A stretch of 64,000 bases of DNA from Bifidobacterium polysaccharolyticum (lineage in GTDB: Bacteria; Actinomycetota; Actinomycetes; Actinomycetales; Bifidobacteriaceae): assembly GCF_016101585.1 (NCBI RefSeq), contig NZ_JACFQG010000002.1:434001-498000 (forward strand). The letters are read 5' to 3'. The translations under genes were made by a program, and so were the position numbers. The notes under the pieces were generated by a model. That model was not told where the DNA came from. It saw nothing but the letters and a program-made list of their open reading frames with translations, and made no database searches. Shown piece by piece: positions 1 through 8,637 of this stretch. Position 1 is the stretch's first letter, and each line of letters begins with the position of its first letter.

Positions 1-1153
1 TCCCCGTCTTATCAGAGCAGATGACCGATGCCGAGCCCAGCGTCTCAACCGAGCTGAGCTTCTTGACGATGGCATGATGCTTGGCCATGCGCTGCACACC
101 CAGGGCGAGAACCACAGTCAGGATGGCCGTCAGCCCCTCCGGCACGGCGGCCACGGCCAGCGAGACGGCCATGAGAAGGGAGTCAATCAGATCCTGGGTT
201 GTCCGGAAGCCCTCCATCAGGGCCAGAGCAGCCAGAACCAGGACCGCAATCAGGCAGACGGCCAGGCCGAGAAGCTTGGAAACCCGGGCCATCTCCTTCT
301 GCAGAGGCGTGGGCTCCTCCTGGGTATCAGCAAGCATGCCGGCGATTTTCCCGACCTGGGTATCCATGCCGGTGGAGGTGACGATCATGCGACCGGTGCC
401 CTGGGTGACCGCAGTGCCGTTGAAGACCATATTGGTCCTGTCGCCCAAAGCCTTGGGCTGGTCAAGCCGACTGGGCCGTTTACCCACTGGCAATGATTCG
501 CCAGTCAACGATGCCTCGGCCACACGCAGGCCCGCAGCTTGGAACAGTCTTCCGTCGGCGCCGACCGAATCGCCCTCAGCCAGAACCACTACGTCACCGG
601 GGACGATTCTGCTGGTCTCCAGGCTGACCACCTGACCGTCGCGCAGAACCGAGGCACGTGGGGCCGTCATGCTTGCCAGAGCGTCAACCGCCCTCTCGGC
701 CTTTGCCTCTTGGGCGTATCCCAGGGCGGCGTTAAGAATGAGGATGATCATGATGACGATGGCATCGAAGGGCAGAGGTTCGCCGCCTCCCGATGCCGGG
801 TGCGAGCGCTCCACCACCCAGGCCACCAGCGAAATGGCTGTGGCTACCAAGAGCAGATAGACCAGGGGATCCTTGAATTGTTGAAGGAACTTCCTCCACG
901 CGGGAACGGGAGGTGCCCCAGCAAGCTCGTTGGGGCCGAATAGTTCCAGTCGACGAGCTGCTTCGGCCTCGGCCAGACCCTGGTTGGGATCCACGTTCAG
1001 GGCAAGGGCAACCTGATCGACATCTGCTGTAGAAGGGTCCTTGAGGACGGGGTCATTCGCGGCGAGCCTCTGCTCAGAGTCCTGCTCTGTAGCCGGAATC
1101 ATGCCTGTATCTGTTGATTGTTCATGCTTGGAGTTGCTGGTCAACCCAGTCAT
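1..1153 (-). CDS. P-type cation-transporting ATPase (Ca2+-ATPase-like), 5' part only
   Basis: The visible part encodes the first 384 residues of a cation-pumping P-type ATPase of the inner membrane. An N-terminal cation-ATPase domain (around residues 40-110, with the VDPNQGL and FGPNEL motifs) is followed by two hydrophobic hairpins, the actuator-domain LTGES motif, the PEGL membrane motif and, at the window edge, the phosphorylation motif SDKTG with the catalytic aspartate. The PEGL-then-DKTG order is typical of P2-type Ca2+/Na+ pumps, so calcium or another light cation is the likely substrate; this is a family inference. The start at 1153 has a GGAGAG ribosome site just upstream. The rest of the gene (nucleotide-binding and C-terminal membrane parts) lies outside the window. 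Confidence 0.93.
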   Translation of the reverse strand, partial: MTGLTSNSKHEQSTDTGMIPATEQDSEQRLAANDPVLKDPSTADVDQVALALNVDPNQGLAEAEAARRLELFGPNELAGAPPVPAWRKFLQQFKDPLVYLLLVATAISLVAWVVERSHPASGGGEPLPFDAIVIMIILILNAALGYAQEAKAERAVDALASMTAPRASVLRDGQVVSLETSRIVPGDVVVLAEGDSVGADGRLFQAAGLRVAEASLTGESLPVGKRPSRLDQPKALGDRTNMVFNGTAVTQGTGRMIVTSTGMDTQVGKIAGMLADTQEEPTPLQKEMARVSKLLGLAVCLIAVLVLAALALMEGFRTTQDLIDSLLMAVSLAVAAVPEGLTAILTVVLALGVQRMAKHHAIVKKLSSVETLGSASVICSDKTG

Positions 1154-1264
1154 GCCACTCTCCTGCTTATGCCACGGAGTAGTCAACGCTTCGGGGGCCT
1201 GTTGAAAGAAATCAGAGGCGGCCAGGCCAAAACGCTGCGTGGATGTTTACCAAGTTGAATCCAC

Positions 1265-1294
1265 AATATACATAAACACGGCCTAAGTCGTCAA
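1265..1294 (-). promoter_or_regulatory. Sigma70-type promoter for the P-type ATPase
   Basis: On the minus strand TTGACG (1294-1289) and TATATT (1270-1265) are separated by 18 bp, a strong match to a housekeeping promoter. It leaves a leader of roughly 105 nt before the ATPase start at 1153. The spacer contains a short GGCCT/AGGCC inverted repeat. Confidence 0.6.
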
Positions 1295-1356
1295 GGCCTT
1301 TGCTCCAGGGCGTATCAGCAGGCGTTTCATGCCGATGCGCCCGAAGACAGGCGACC

Positions 1357-2682
1357 CTACCTGACCGAGCGGATCAGCATGATGACTGCCGCGCCGATCA
1401 GCACCATGACGATGGCAACGGGGAATATGAACACATACCCTGCACGGATCACCAGTACCGAGACCAGTACCGGGGCGATGACCTGTCCCAGGGTATTGGC
1501 CAGGTTCAGGATGCCCAGATCCTTGCCCGCTTCGTTCTTGTTCGGTAGCACATCGACATTCAGAGCCTGGTCTACCGAGGTGTAGATGCCATTGCCCAGG
1601 CCGGCGATGCCCGCGTAGCACATCATGCCCACTGCTGTCGGGAACACCCACGGCAGGGCGATACCCAGGGCCAGGATGCAGGAGCTGACCACCACGATGA
1701 CCTTGCGGCGGCGCAACTTGTCTGAGATGGGACCAGAGATTATCGAAGCAAAGAAAGTGACCACCATCGAAATGACGGACATCGTGGAAATTGTGCTGGC
1801 CGACTCCGCCACTGAAAGCCCACAATACTTTTGCAGAATATAAAGCTGATAAGTAGCTACCATGGACGAGCCCACCATCATGAAGAGCCTGCCGCCGAGA
1901 GCCAGGTAGAAATCACGACTCCCCTTGGTCGGCGGAGTGAAGGAGACCCGCAGCCGGCGCCAGAGCCCTTGCTCCTGGTCACCCTTTCCATTACGCGCAG
2001 CCGTCGCTGAGGCACTTTCAACAGCGGAATGCTCACGCGGCCAAATGATGACGGTGAGAATGCCGGTAACTGTAAACAGGCAGATACCCAGGATGAAGCC
2101 CACCTGCATGTGACCGATGAATCGGGCGCCGATCAGGGTACCCAGGGACTGCCCTACGATGCTGCCACCACCGTAAAAGGCAGAGAAAGTACCGCGAGTG
2201 GACTCAGGTATCCGGTCCGAGAGCACCGCGACAGCCGGCGCAATCATCATGTTGACGCCCACTTGCACCAGACACCAGCCAGCCACAATGGTGGGAATAG
2301 TAACGGCCTGGGAAGTGTAGAGGTAGCCCAACGCGGTGACAATCCCGCCGACTATCACCCAAGGCGTACGTTTGCCCAGTCGCGAGTGCGACATATCCGA
2401 CAGGGCGCCGAAGATCACATTGGACACCAGAGCGAATACGCATCCGACCGAATTCATCGTGCCCAGTATGGCTTCGGGAACGCCGATGCCGAGATTCGTG
2501 AACCGCTGCGGCAGGAGGACCTGGGAACCGGAGGTGCCGGCGGTCATCCACAATACTGAAAACAGACAGAAACCTATGCCAAAGCGGATTTTCTCCGCGC
2601 TTGCCAGGGGACGACCCGTATCCGGCGCCAATGCATCCGACGACGATGTCGTCTTTTGGTCTTGCTCAACCGTATCAGCCAT
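1357..2682 (-). CDS. MFS transporter, GPH/SLC45-like (glycoside uptake)
   Basis: This 441-residue membrane protein has about 12 hydrophobic segments and the loop motif LSDMSHSRLGKRTPW after helix 2, the hallmark of the glycoside-pentoside-hexuronide/SLC45-like branch of the major facilitator superfamily. Such proteins import sugars or glycosides with H+ or Na+. It lies downstream of the alpha-L-rhamnosidase on the same strand, so a rhamnoside or rhamnose-containing disaccharide is the likely cargo (context inference). It is similar in design to the MFS genes at 47007-48314 and 57781-59049, which also sit beside glycosidases. The 186-bp gap to the rhamnosidase leaves open whether it shares that transcript. 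Confidence 0.85.
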   Translation of the reverse strand: MADTVEQDQKTTSSSDALAPDTGRPLASAEKIRFGIGFCLFSVLWMTAGTSGSQVLLPQRFTNLGIGVPEAILGTMNSVGCVFALVSNVIFGALSDMSHSRLGKRTPWVIVGGIVTALGYLYTSQAVTIPTIVAGWCLVQVGVNMMIAPAVAVLSDRIPESTRGTFSAFYGGGSIVGQSLGTLIGARFIGHMQVGFILGICLFTVTGILTVIIWPREHSAVESASATAARNGKGDQEQGLWRRLRVSFTPPTKGSRDFYLALGGRLFMMVGSSMVATYQLYILQKYCGLSVAESASTISTMSVISMVVTFFASIISGPISDKLRRRKVIVVVSSCILALGIALPWVFPTAVGMMCYAGIAGLGNGIYTSVDQALNVDVLPNKNEAGKDLGILNLANTLGQVIAPVLVSVLVIRAGYVFIFPVAIVMVLIGAAVIMLIRSVR

Positions 2683-2868
2683 TTCATATACTCCAATCCT
2701 TTACAGGGGAGCACCATGCTCCATCCGAGCTTCTTTGCTCTTCCGCAGGCCTGCAGTCGTGACCTTTCGCTCAGCTTTCGCAAGGATCGGCCACGACGGC
2801 ATCGGCATACATAGCCTTCACGGGCCGATCTAGTCCAATCAGTCAGGACCTGGTCGGCCCAGTAGCAG

Positions 2869-5532
2869 TCAGCGTTCGACCACCAGATCGTAGGTTCCTG
2901 CAGGGTAATCCTTGCTGGATCGCTCGCCAGGAGCCGCAGGGGAACCAACCAGCACCCGCGCCACGGAACCGACAGGCACGACCAACTGAAGCCGGACTCG
3001 GCCGTCTTCGAGCCGCCAAGACGATTCAGCCATGCCATGCGGCGTCAGATGGCGCGTTGAGGCTTTCGTCAACCCACCACCGATTCGGGGATCGACCTCG
3101 AAGAGGCTCCACCCCGGTTCGAGAGCTCTCAGACCGCCGATCCGCTCATGCATCCACTCGGCCACAGACCCCAACGCATAGTGGTTGAAGGAGGTCATGC
3201 CGCCCGGATTGATGGACCCGTCAGGTTCCATGGAATCCCAACGCTCCCAAGTGGTCGTTGCTCCCATCTTCACCTGGTAGAGCCAGGAGGGGCACTCGGT
3301 TGACAGCAGCAGAGAGTATGCCTCAGCGTCATGCCCGGTCTCGCTCAAAGCCGGCAGGACGAATGGGGTGCCGGCGAAACCAGTGGAGACCTTGCCGCCT
3401 GATTCGCGCACCAGTTCCGCCAGCCGTTGGCCGGCAACCTCCTTGAGTCCAGGATCGGCATCGAACAACCCGAAAGCGATCGAAATCGCATAGGCGCACT
3501 GGGTATCGGAGGTCATGCGCATGTCTGTGCCATCGCCGGTCACAAACCGGTTCCGATATCCGGCGACCATCAGCTCATGCAGGGAGCGGTAATCGGCTGC
3601 TTCTGCCTGCTTCCCCAGAGCCTGGGCAATGCGGGAGGCATAGTCAACCGAACGAGCGAAGTAGGCAGTGGCCACCAGCTCCTTCTGCGTCATAGCCTGG
3701 GCAGGATCATCCGGCGGAGCGGTCGGGTCCAGCCAGTCTCCCAGCTGACCCAATACATAGTCAGGCCGACGATCCCAGACTCCGTCCGGCGACAGGTAGG
3801 TGCGCACCTCGTCTATCCATCCCCGCACCAAGTCCCAGGATTCATCCAGAACATGCCTGTCCCCGCCCTCCATATAGAGGGTCCAAGGGACTGCCACGGC
3901 TGCATCCCCCCAGATGGCGATAGCAGCCGGTTTGGCCCAGGCGCCCAGCGGCACAAAGGGCACGAAGAACGGTATGGTTCCATGAGTTTCCTGCTCGATG
4001 CGCACATCCTTCAGCCAGGAAGAGAGGAAGGCCTGAACATCGTACAGGTAAGCGGCCGTCGACGCGAAAAGGTCGATGTCTCCGGTCCAGCCCATGCGCT
4101 CGTCCCGCTGAGGGCAGTCGGTTGGTATGGAGAGGAAATTGGAACGCATGGACCATAGGACGTTACTGTGGAGCTTGTTCAGAAGCGGGTTGGAGCTGTC
4201 GAACCAACCGGTCCGCTCCATGGTGGAGTGGTAGACCCGGCAGTCGATGTCCTCGGCGGTCAGTTCTCCGGGCCAGCCCTCAATGCTGGCATAGCGGAAG
4301 GCATGCATGGCGAAGCGTGGCTCCCACCAGGCATCCTGGCCATTCGATATGTACTGATCATGCTCCTGCCCTCGGCGCAGGGTCCGTGTGGCCAGAGTGC
4401 CATCCTTCTCCAGCACCTCGGCATGGCGGATGGAGATCTGAGCCCCCTCTGCCAACCCATGCATGTGCAGGCGCATCCGTTGACTACAGTTCTGACCGAA
4501 GTCAATCAGCCAGGAGGAGGACTTCCCAGACCCTCCGGTATGGGTAATGGACACCGGCTGGTTCCGCCCCTGCATGCGTACGGCCTGGAGCTCCGGATTC
4601 TCAATCTTCGCCGGATCATAAGGAACCTCAGCCACTGGCCGCCATGCCGAGTCATCGAAACCCGGACTGGACCAGCCAGGCTCCTCCAACCTGGCATCGT
4701 AGGTCTCCCCCTCATAGAGGTCCGAGCATACGATCGGTCCCAGAGCGGTCTTCCAAGTGCGGTCCCAGGAGTTGGAGTAGATGTGGGTGATCGAGCCGTC
4801 CTCGCCCTCCACCTCCAACTGGGCGAACACTCCTATCCTGTCGCCATAGAAGTTGGCCATGCCGCCGTCGAAACCCAACCGGCCACGGTACCAGCCGTCG
4901 CCCAGCCAGAAGCCCATGGCATTGGCACCCTGCGACAGCTGCTCGGTCACGTCGTAGGTCCAGCACTCCAGACGGCGGCCATAAACGGTCCAGCCAGGCG
5001 TAAGCTCATCGGATCCGACCCGAACCCCGTTGATTTCAGCCTGGACCAGCCCCAGCGCCGACAGATAAAGCCTGGCGGACCTGGGCGCTGCAGGCAGCTG
5101 GAACTCCGCACGCACCAGCGGCAGATGACGATGGTCCGTCTCGGCCTCTGGCCAGGATGGACCGACGAAGTCAGCGATGCGGTCCGTCACATCCAACCCG
5201 ACATCAAAGCGGCGCTCCGGCGATGGCACTCCGAGAGGGGATCCGTCAGCATTGAGCATGGCAAGAACCACAAGGGCCCGCTCCCGCGGACGAAGGGGCT
5301 CAAAAGGCCAGGCCAGGAGAACATTGTCGCCTGCGTCGACCTTGGCCTCCTGCTGTACAGGATCGTCGCCCGGCATCCGCCTGGTCAGCTTGACCACCAC
5401 TTTCGCCCCCTGGGGCGGCTGATCCGAGTATGTCCAGGAGAGCCTGGGCTTGTGGCTGCCGATTCCCAGCACATCACCGTGGTAGTGCTCCACCTCAGGG
5501 GCGCTGATGACGATTGTCTGATCCGTATTCAT
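2869..5532 (-). CDS. Alpha-L-rhamnosidase, GH78
   Basis: An 887-residue glycoside hydrolase of family 78, which removes terminal alpha-L-rhamnose from plant glycosides by inversion. N-terminal beta-sandwich domains (including the GDGWYRGRLGF and DELTPGW motifs) precede an (alpha/alpha)6 barrel. The barrel carries DCPQRDERMGWTGD around residues 471-484, the acidic active-site cluster of the family, and the later TTTWERWDS and GGMTSFNHYALG motifs. No signal peptide is seen, so the enzyme is probably intracellular and acts on imported oligoglycosides. The ATG follows a strong AAGGAGG ribosome site. It is the second gene of a leftward set behind the MFS gene at 5565 and in front of another MFS gene, divergent from a LacI regulator. 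Confidence 0.95.
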   Translation of the reverse strand: MNTDQTIVISAPEVEHYHGDVLGIGSHKPRLSWTYSDQPPQGAKVVVKLTRRMPGDDPVQQEAKVDAGDNVLLAWPFEPLRPRERALVVLAMLNADGSPLGVPSPERRFDVGLDVTDRIADFVGPSWPEAETDHRHLPLVRAEFQLPAAPRSARLYLSALGLVQAEINGVRVGSDELTPGWTVYGRRLECWTYDVTEQLSQGANAMGFWLGDGWYRGRLGFDGGMANFYGDRIGVFAQLEVEGEDGSITHIYSNSWDRTWKTALGPIVCSDLYEGETYDARLEEPGWSSPGFDDSAWRPVAEVPYDPAKIENPELQAVRMQGRNQPVSITHTGGSGKSSSWLIDFGQNCSQRMRLHMHGLAEGAQISIRHAEVLEKDGTLATRTLRRGQEHDQYISNGQDAWWEPRFAMHAFRYASIEGWPGELTAEDIDCRVYHSTMERTGWFDSSNPLLNKLHSNVLWSMRSNFLSIPTDCPQRDERMGWTGDIDLFASTAAYLYDVQAFLSSWLKDVRIEQETHGTIPFFVPFVPLGAWAKPAAIAIWGDAAVAVPWTLYMEGGDRHVLDESWDLVRGWIDEVRTYLSPDGVWDRRPDYVLGQLGDWLDPTAPPDDPAQAMTQKELVATAYFARSVDYASRIAQALGKQAEAADYRSLHELMVAGYRNRFVTGDGTDMRMTSDTQCAYAISIAFGLFDADPGLKEVAGQRLAELVRESGGKVSTGFAGTPFVLPALSETGHDAEAYSLLLSTECPSWLYQVKMGATTTWERWDSMEPDGSINPGGMTSFNHYALGSVAEWMHERIGGLRALEPGWSLFEVDPRIGGGLTKASTRHLTPHGMAESSWRLEDGRVRLQLVVPVGSVARVLVGSPAAPGERSSKDYPAGTYDLVVER

Positions 5533-5564
5533 ATAACTTGACCTCCTTGTCTTGTATGCGGGCG

Positions 5565-6863
5565 TTATCGCTTGGACCGTTCCCGGCGTTCCTCATCGGT
5601 GCCATACCGTGCCTGGAGCCTGATCATGACGGTTCCGGCGATGGCCTCGATGATCACCACCACTGCAAAGCCCCACATGGTGGTTCGAATGGTCGAAGGC
5701 ACGACCAGGGCAGGGGTGACCAGGGCGAACAGGCCACAGCAGAGACGGGAGAATCCGTTGATGAAGCCCTGGATGGAGGCGCGAATCTCAATGGGGAAGG
5801 ATTCCTGGGTCCAGACCTTGTAGAGGGCCTCGCCGGCCAAGGGGCTGCCCAGGTTCATGAAGGCGGTGGCGCCGACGATTACCCACAGGTTGGTGCCGCC
5901 AAGGGAGAGGGCGACCATGGCGATGAAGGTGATGATGATGCCTGCCACAAAGGCCTTGTTGCGATATTTGCCCCCGGCGATCGAAGCGAAGACGATGTTG
6001 AGGATCAAGGTCACGAAGTTGAGGATGATGCCCATACCGGTGGCCAGGGTCTGGGAAGCATGGGCGTTGACCAGCATGAATGTCTGGAACTGGCCCCAGG
6101 TGTTGGCCAGCAGATTCCAGCCCACATAGAAAATCAGGATTGCAGCGAAGAAGCTCAGATACATCTTCTTGTCCGCGCCCATCATCACCTTGATCACCGA
6201 CACCTTTGCCCCGGTCTCAGCACCGGGCTCGGCTGCATCACGGCGGTCAGCGGCCTCATGGAAGGCACGGAAGGTGGGCGAGCATGTGCGCCAGAGCCAG
6301 GCAATCACTGCAAAAACAGCCAGAATGACGAAAACCACACGGCCTCCTGCAGCCCCCTGCATCCTGGAAACCAGGAAAGCACAGATGAAGGAGATGAACA
6401 CGCCAACCTGCCAGTAGACCTGGGTGGTGGATACCAGACGGGCCGCCAGCGAATCATTGGGAGCATCATGGGAGACGACGGTCATCGACACCGGCAAGTC
6501 AGCACCTGAGGCCACGCCTGCGATGACCACTCCGACCAAAAGCATGGCGTAGGAACCGGAGAATACGACGATGGCGGCCCCCACCGCATAGAGCAGATTG
6601 ATCCAGTTGAAAAAGCGTACCCTCCCCACAGCGTCAGCGATGCGACCTCCAAAGAGGGACCCGAAGGCGATGGCGAAGGTCAGGGCCCCCGACAGGACCC
6701 CCACCTGCCCATTGCTCAGCCCGAAACCCTGCTGCCAGACTGTGATGGTCGATGAGAGGCCCACGATGATGCCTGATCCCAGCATGGACCCGATGCCGGC
6801 GGCAACAGCCAGGGAGCCATAGCCTCCCAGCCCCTTGTCCGCCGTTGAAGTGCTGTCTGCCAT
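5565..6863 (-). CDS. MFS sugar transporter of the rhamnoside module
   Basis: A 432-residue major facilitator superfamily permease with about 12 membrane segments and the conserved helix 2-3 loop GGRIADAVGRVRFF. The start at 6863 (MADSTSTADKG) is chosen because AGGAG lies 6 nt upstream; an in-frame extension of 49 residues to 7010 has no ribosome site and would run through the operator region. It is first in the leftward transcript, 32 bp before the alpha-L-rhamnosidase. It differs from the GPH-type transporter downstream, so the module carries two unrelated MFS porters. The substrate cannot be read from the sequence; a rhamnose-containing sugar is inferred from context. Confidence 0.85.
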   Translation of the reverse strand: MADSTSTADKGLGGYGSLAVAAGIGSMLGSGIIVGLSSTITVWQQGFGLSNGQVGVLSGALTFAIAFGSLFGGRIADAVGRVRFFNWINLLYAVGAAIVVFSGSYAMLLVGVVIAGVASGADLPVSMTVVSHDAPNDSLAARLVSTTQVYWQVGVFISFICAFLVSRMQGAAGGRVVFVILAVFAVIAWLWRTCSPTFRAFHEAADRRDAAEPGAETGAKVSVIKVMMGADKKMYLSFFAAILIFYVGWNLLANTWGQFQTFMLVNAHASQTLATGMGIILNFVTLILNIVFASIAGGKYRNKAFVAGIIITFIAMVALSLGGTNLWVIVGATAFMNLGSPLAGEALYKVWTQESFPIEIRASIQGFINGFSRLCCGLFALVTPALVVPSTIRTTMWGFAVVVIIEAIAGTVMIRLQARYGTDEERRERSKR

Positions 6864-6997
6864 ATTGTCTCCTCTGTCATTGAGGCGAGCGTCGGGCGCG
6901 ACCTTGCATATCGAAGCCCGACACCGGTCATTTTTATTTTTCATTTCATAAATAAGGCGAAAGACTGCCTTGTCATGGATTAATACTAACTCGCTTT

Positions 6998-7010
6998 TTG
7001 AAAATTTCAA
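6998..7010. promoter_or_regulatory. Candidate LacI operator TTGAAA-A-TTTCAA
   Basis: A 13-bp perfect palindrome around a central base lies in the divergent region between the MFS gene (start 6863) and the LacI gene (start 7105). On the minus strand its TTGAAA arm could also be the -35 of a promoter with TAGTAT 16 bp further on, so a bound repressor would block the MFS-rhamnosidase transcript. The link to the adjacent LacI protein is inferred. Confidence 0.5.
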
Positions 7011-7104
7011 TCCTTGCTTCCAATCAAAGACCGGCGCTACCGGCAGCTAAGCGTTAGGCTGGTTTTACGCGATAATCACGGCCAGCAGGAAGGAATCCGA
7101 CACA

Positions 7105-8157
7105 ATGTCGTCCGCACAAGACGCAGCCGTCCCGGTAGGCAAAGGCAAGGTCGGCGTTGCAGACATCGCCCAGAAAGCCGGGGTCTCGCTGGGCACTGTC
7201 TCCAATTATCTGAACTATCCTGACCGCGTCTCGCAGACTCTGAAAAAACGCATAAGCGCAGCAATAGACGAACTCGGCTATGTGCCCCGTCCAGCTCGCG
7301 GAGCCGCGGCACTGACCGGGCAGTCCACCATCGGCATCATCATGACCGACATCGAGCATTCCCTGTTTACCTCCGTATTCGAGGGGGCTCAGGAAATCTG
7401 CGAGGACATGGACATGCAGCTGATCGGCACCAATGCCTATTCCGATTCTGAGCGCCAGACCAGCCTGCTCAAGCTCTTCTACTCCCTGGGCGTTAAGGGG
7501 GTTATTCTCTGCAGCGTAGTGGACTGCACCGCTGACCTGGAGTGGGCGGCCTCGGTCAAGTTGCCCGTGGTGCTGGTCGATCATGTGGAGCCCGGCAGCA
7601 AAACCAAAAACTGCAGCGTCCTGGAGGACAACCTCGCCGTAGGGCAGATGGCGACCAGGCATTTGCTGGAAGCCGGATGCCAACACATCGCCTTCGTCTC
7701 CCACTCCTTCGACTACCAGTCCATATACGACCGCTATACAGGGGTTCAGCGGGCCATGCGAGAGCAGTCCCAGGCCAAGTTGTCGATCATCGATTCGCAC
7801 GGAATCATGACGGAAGACGGCTATGCGGTCGGCGATGAAATCAGCCAGCTCCCCCCGACGGCAGTCCCTGACGGCATCATTACCGGTACCGATGCGCTCG
7901 GGGAGGGGATCATCAATGCCCTGCAGGAGAAGCGCAGATATCGCGTACCCGACGACATCAAAGTCATCGGCACCGAAGGCGCCCGTAGAGACAGCTATCC
8001 TAAGGTCCCCTTATCGGTCGTCGCCGCGCCCGGCATCGACATGGGCCGCAAGGCCGCCACTCTTTTGATGGACGAATTCAGCAACTCCCGGCACGTGCAC
8101 GGCTCCGTGTTGATTGAACCGACTCTGGTGGAGCGGGATTCAAGCAAGGCGGCATAA
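7105..8157 (+). CDS. LacI-family repressor of the rhamnoside module
   Basis: A 350-residue LacI/GalR regulator. A short N-terminal tail precedes the helix-turn-helix (VGVADIAQKAGVSLGTVSNYLN, beginning near residue 16) with the YVP hinge region, followed by a periplasmic-binding-protein-like sugar-sensing domain to the C-terminus. The ATG is preceded by AAGGA at a good distance. It is transcribed away from the MFS/GH78/MFS genes and shares a 241-bp intergenic region with them that contains a 13-bp palindrome. It most likely represses that operon until rhamnose or a rhamnoside binds; the ligand is inferred from context only. Confidence 0.92.
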   Translation: MSSAQDAAVPVGKGKVGVADIAQKAGVSLGTVSNYLNYPDRVSQTLKKRISAAIDELGYVPRPARGAAALTGQSTIGIIMTDIEHSLFTSVFEGAQEICEDMDMQLIGTNAYSDSERQTSLLKLFYSLGVKGVILCSVVDCTADLEWAASVKLPVVLVDHVEPGSKTKNCSVLEDNLAVGQMATRHLLEAGCQHIAFVSHSFDYQSIYDRYTGVQRAMREQSQAKLSIIDSHGIMTEDGYAVGDEISQLPPTAVPDGIITGTDALGEGIINALQEKRRYRVPDDIKVIGTEGARRDSYPKVPLSVVAAPGIDMGRKAATLLMDEFSNSRHVHGSVLIEPTLVERDSSKAA

Positions 8158-8637
8158 TCGCGCGGAAAAACATTCAGCGTGCTATAACCATACTTCGTCG
8201 TGACCGCCCGGCAATACCCGCCCTTACCGTAATGCCATTCAAGGCTTCTTTTACGAAGACATCTCAGCCGAGGCATAGTTGGCCACATATCGTTGGTATT
8301 TGCTCCGATACAGAGTAGAAGCGCACAGTGGAGGAAGCCTTGAGTGCCGATTCTCCGCAGTCCCCTCAATCTCCAGCAGGCTCACCAGGGTGGAATTCCT
8401 GGTCTGACTGTTGGCAATGGCCATGACATCCTCAAGCATGCGATCAATGGTTCCCTTAAAGCGCTGATTGTCGAGGAACCGCTCTCCCCCAGGACCAGTT
8501 CCAGCCCTTGGCTACCGACACAACCTCTGATTTTTGCACACAGGCCCCTGCCAATTGATAATCTTCGTCATCTTTATCACTGTGCATTTCTTAGCCGGAC
8601 ACCGGGTTTGCAGTGACCGATATTCACCCCGCCACAT
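8158..8637. other. 480-bp region without an intact gene; possible decayed minus-strand gene
   Basis: No credible intact gene is present. On the minus strand about 8251-8520 gives protein-like stretches (for example MLEDVMAIANSQTRNSTLVS and further up MHSDKDDEDYQLAG) that are in different reading frames and interrupted by stops, as expected of a decayed gene. I cannot identify the family. No convincing terminator for the LacI gene or the histidine kinase gene is visible. Confidence 0.35.

Noticed and set aside
4168-5541. Long plus-strand open frame (457 codons)
   Set aside because: It lies antisense over the GH78 gene, has no ribosome site and its composition follows the third-position GC of the real gene.
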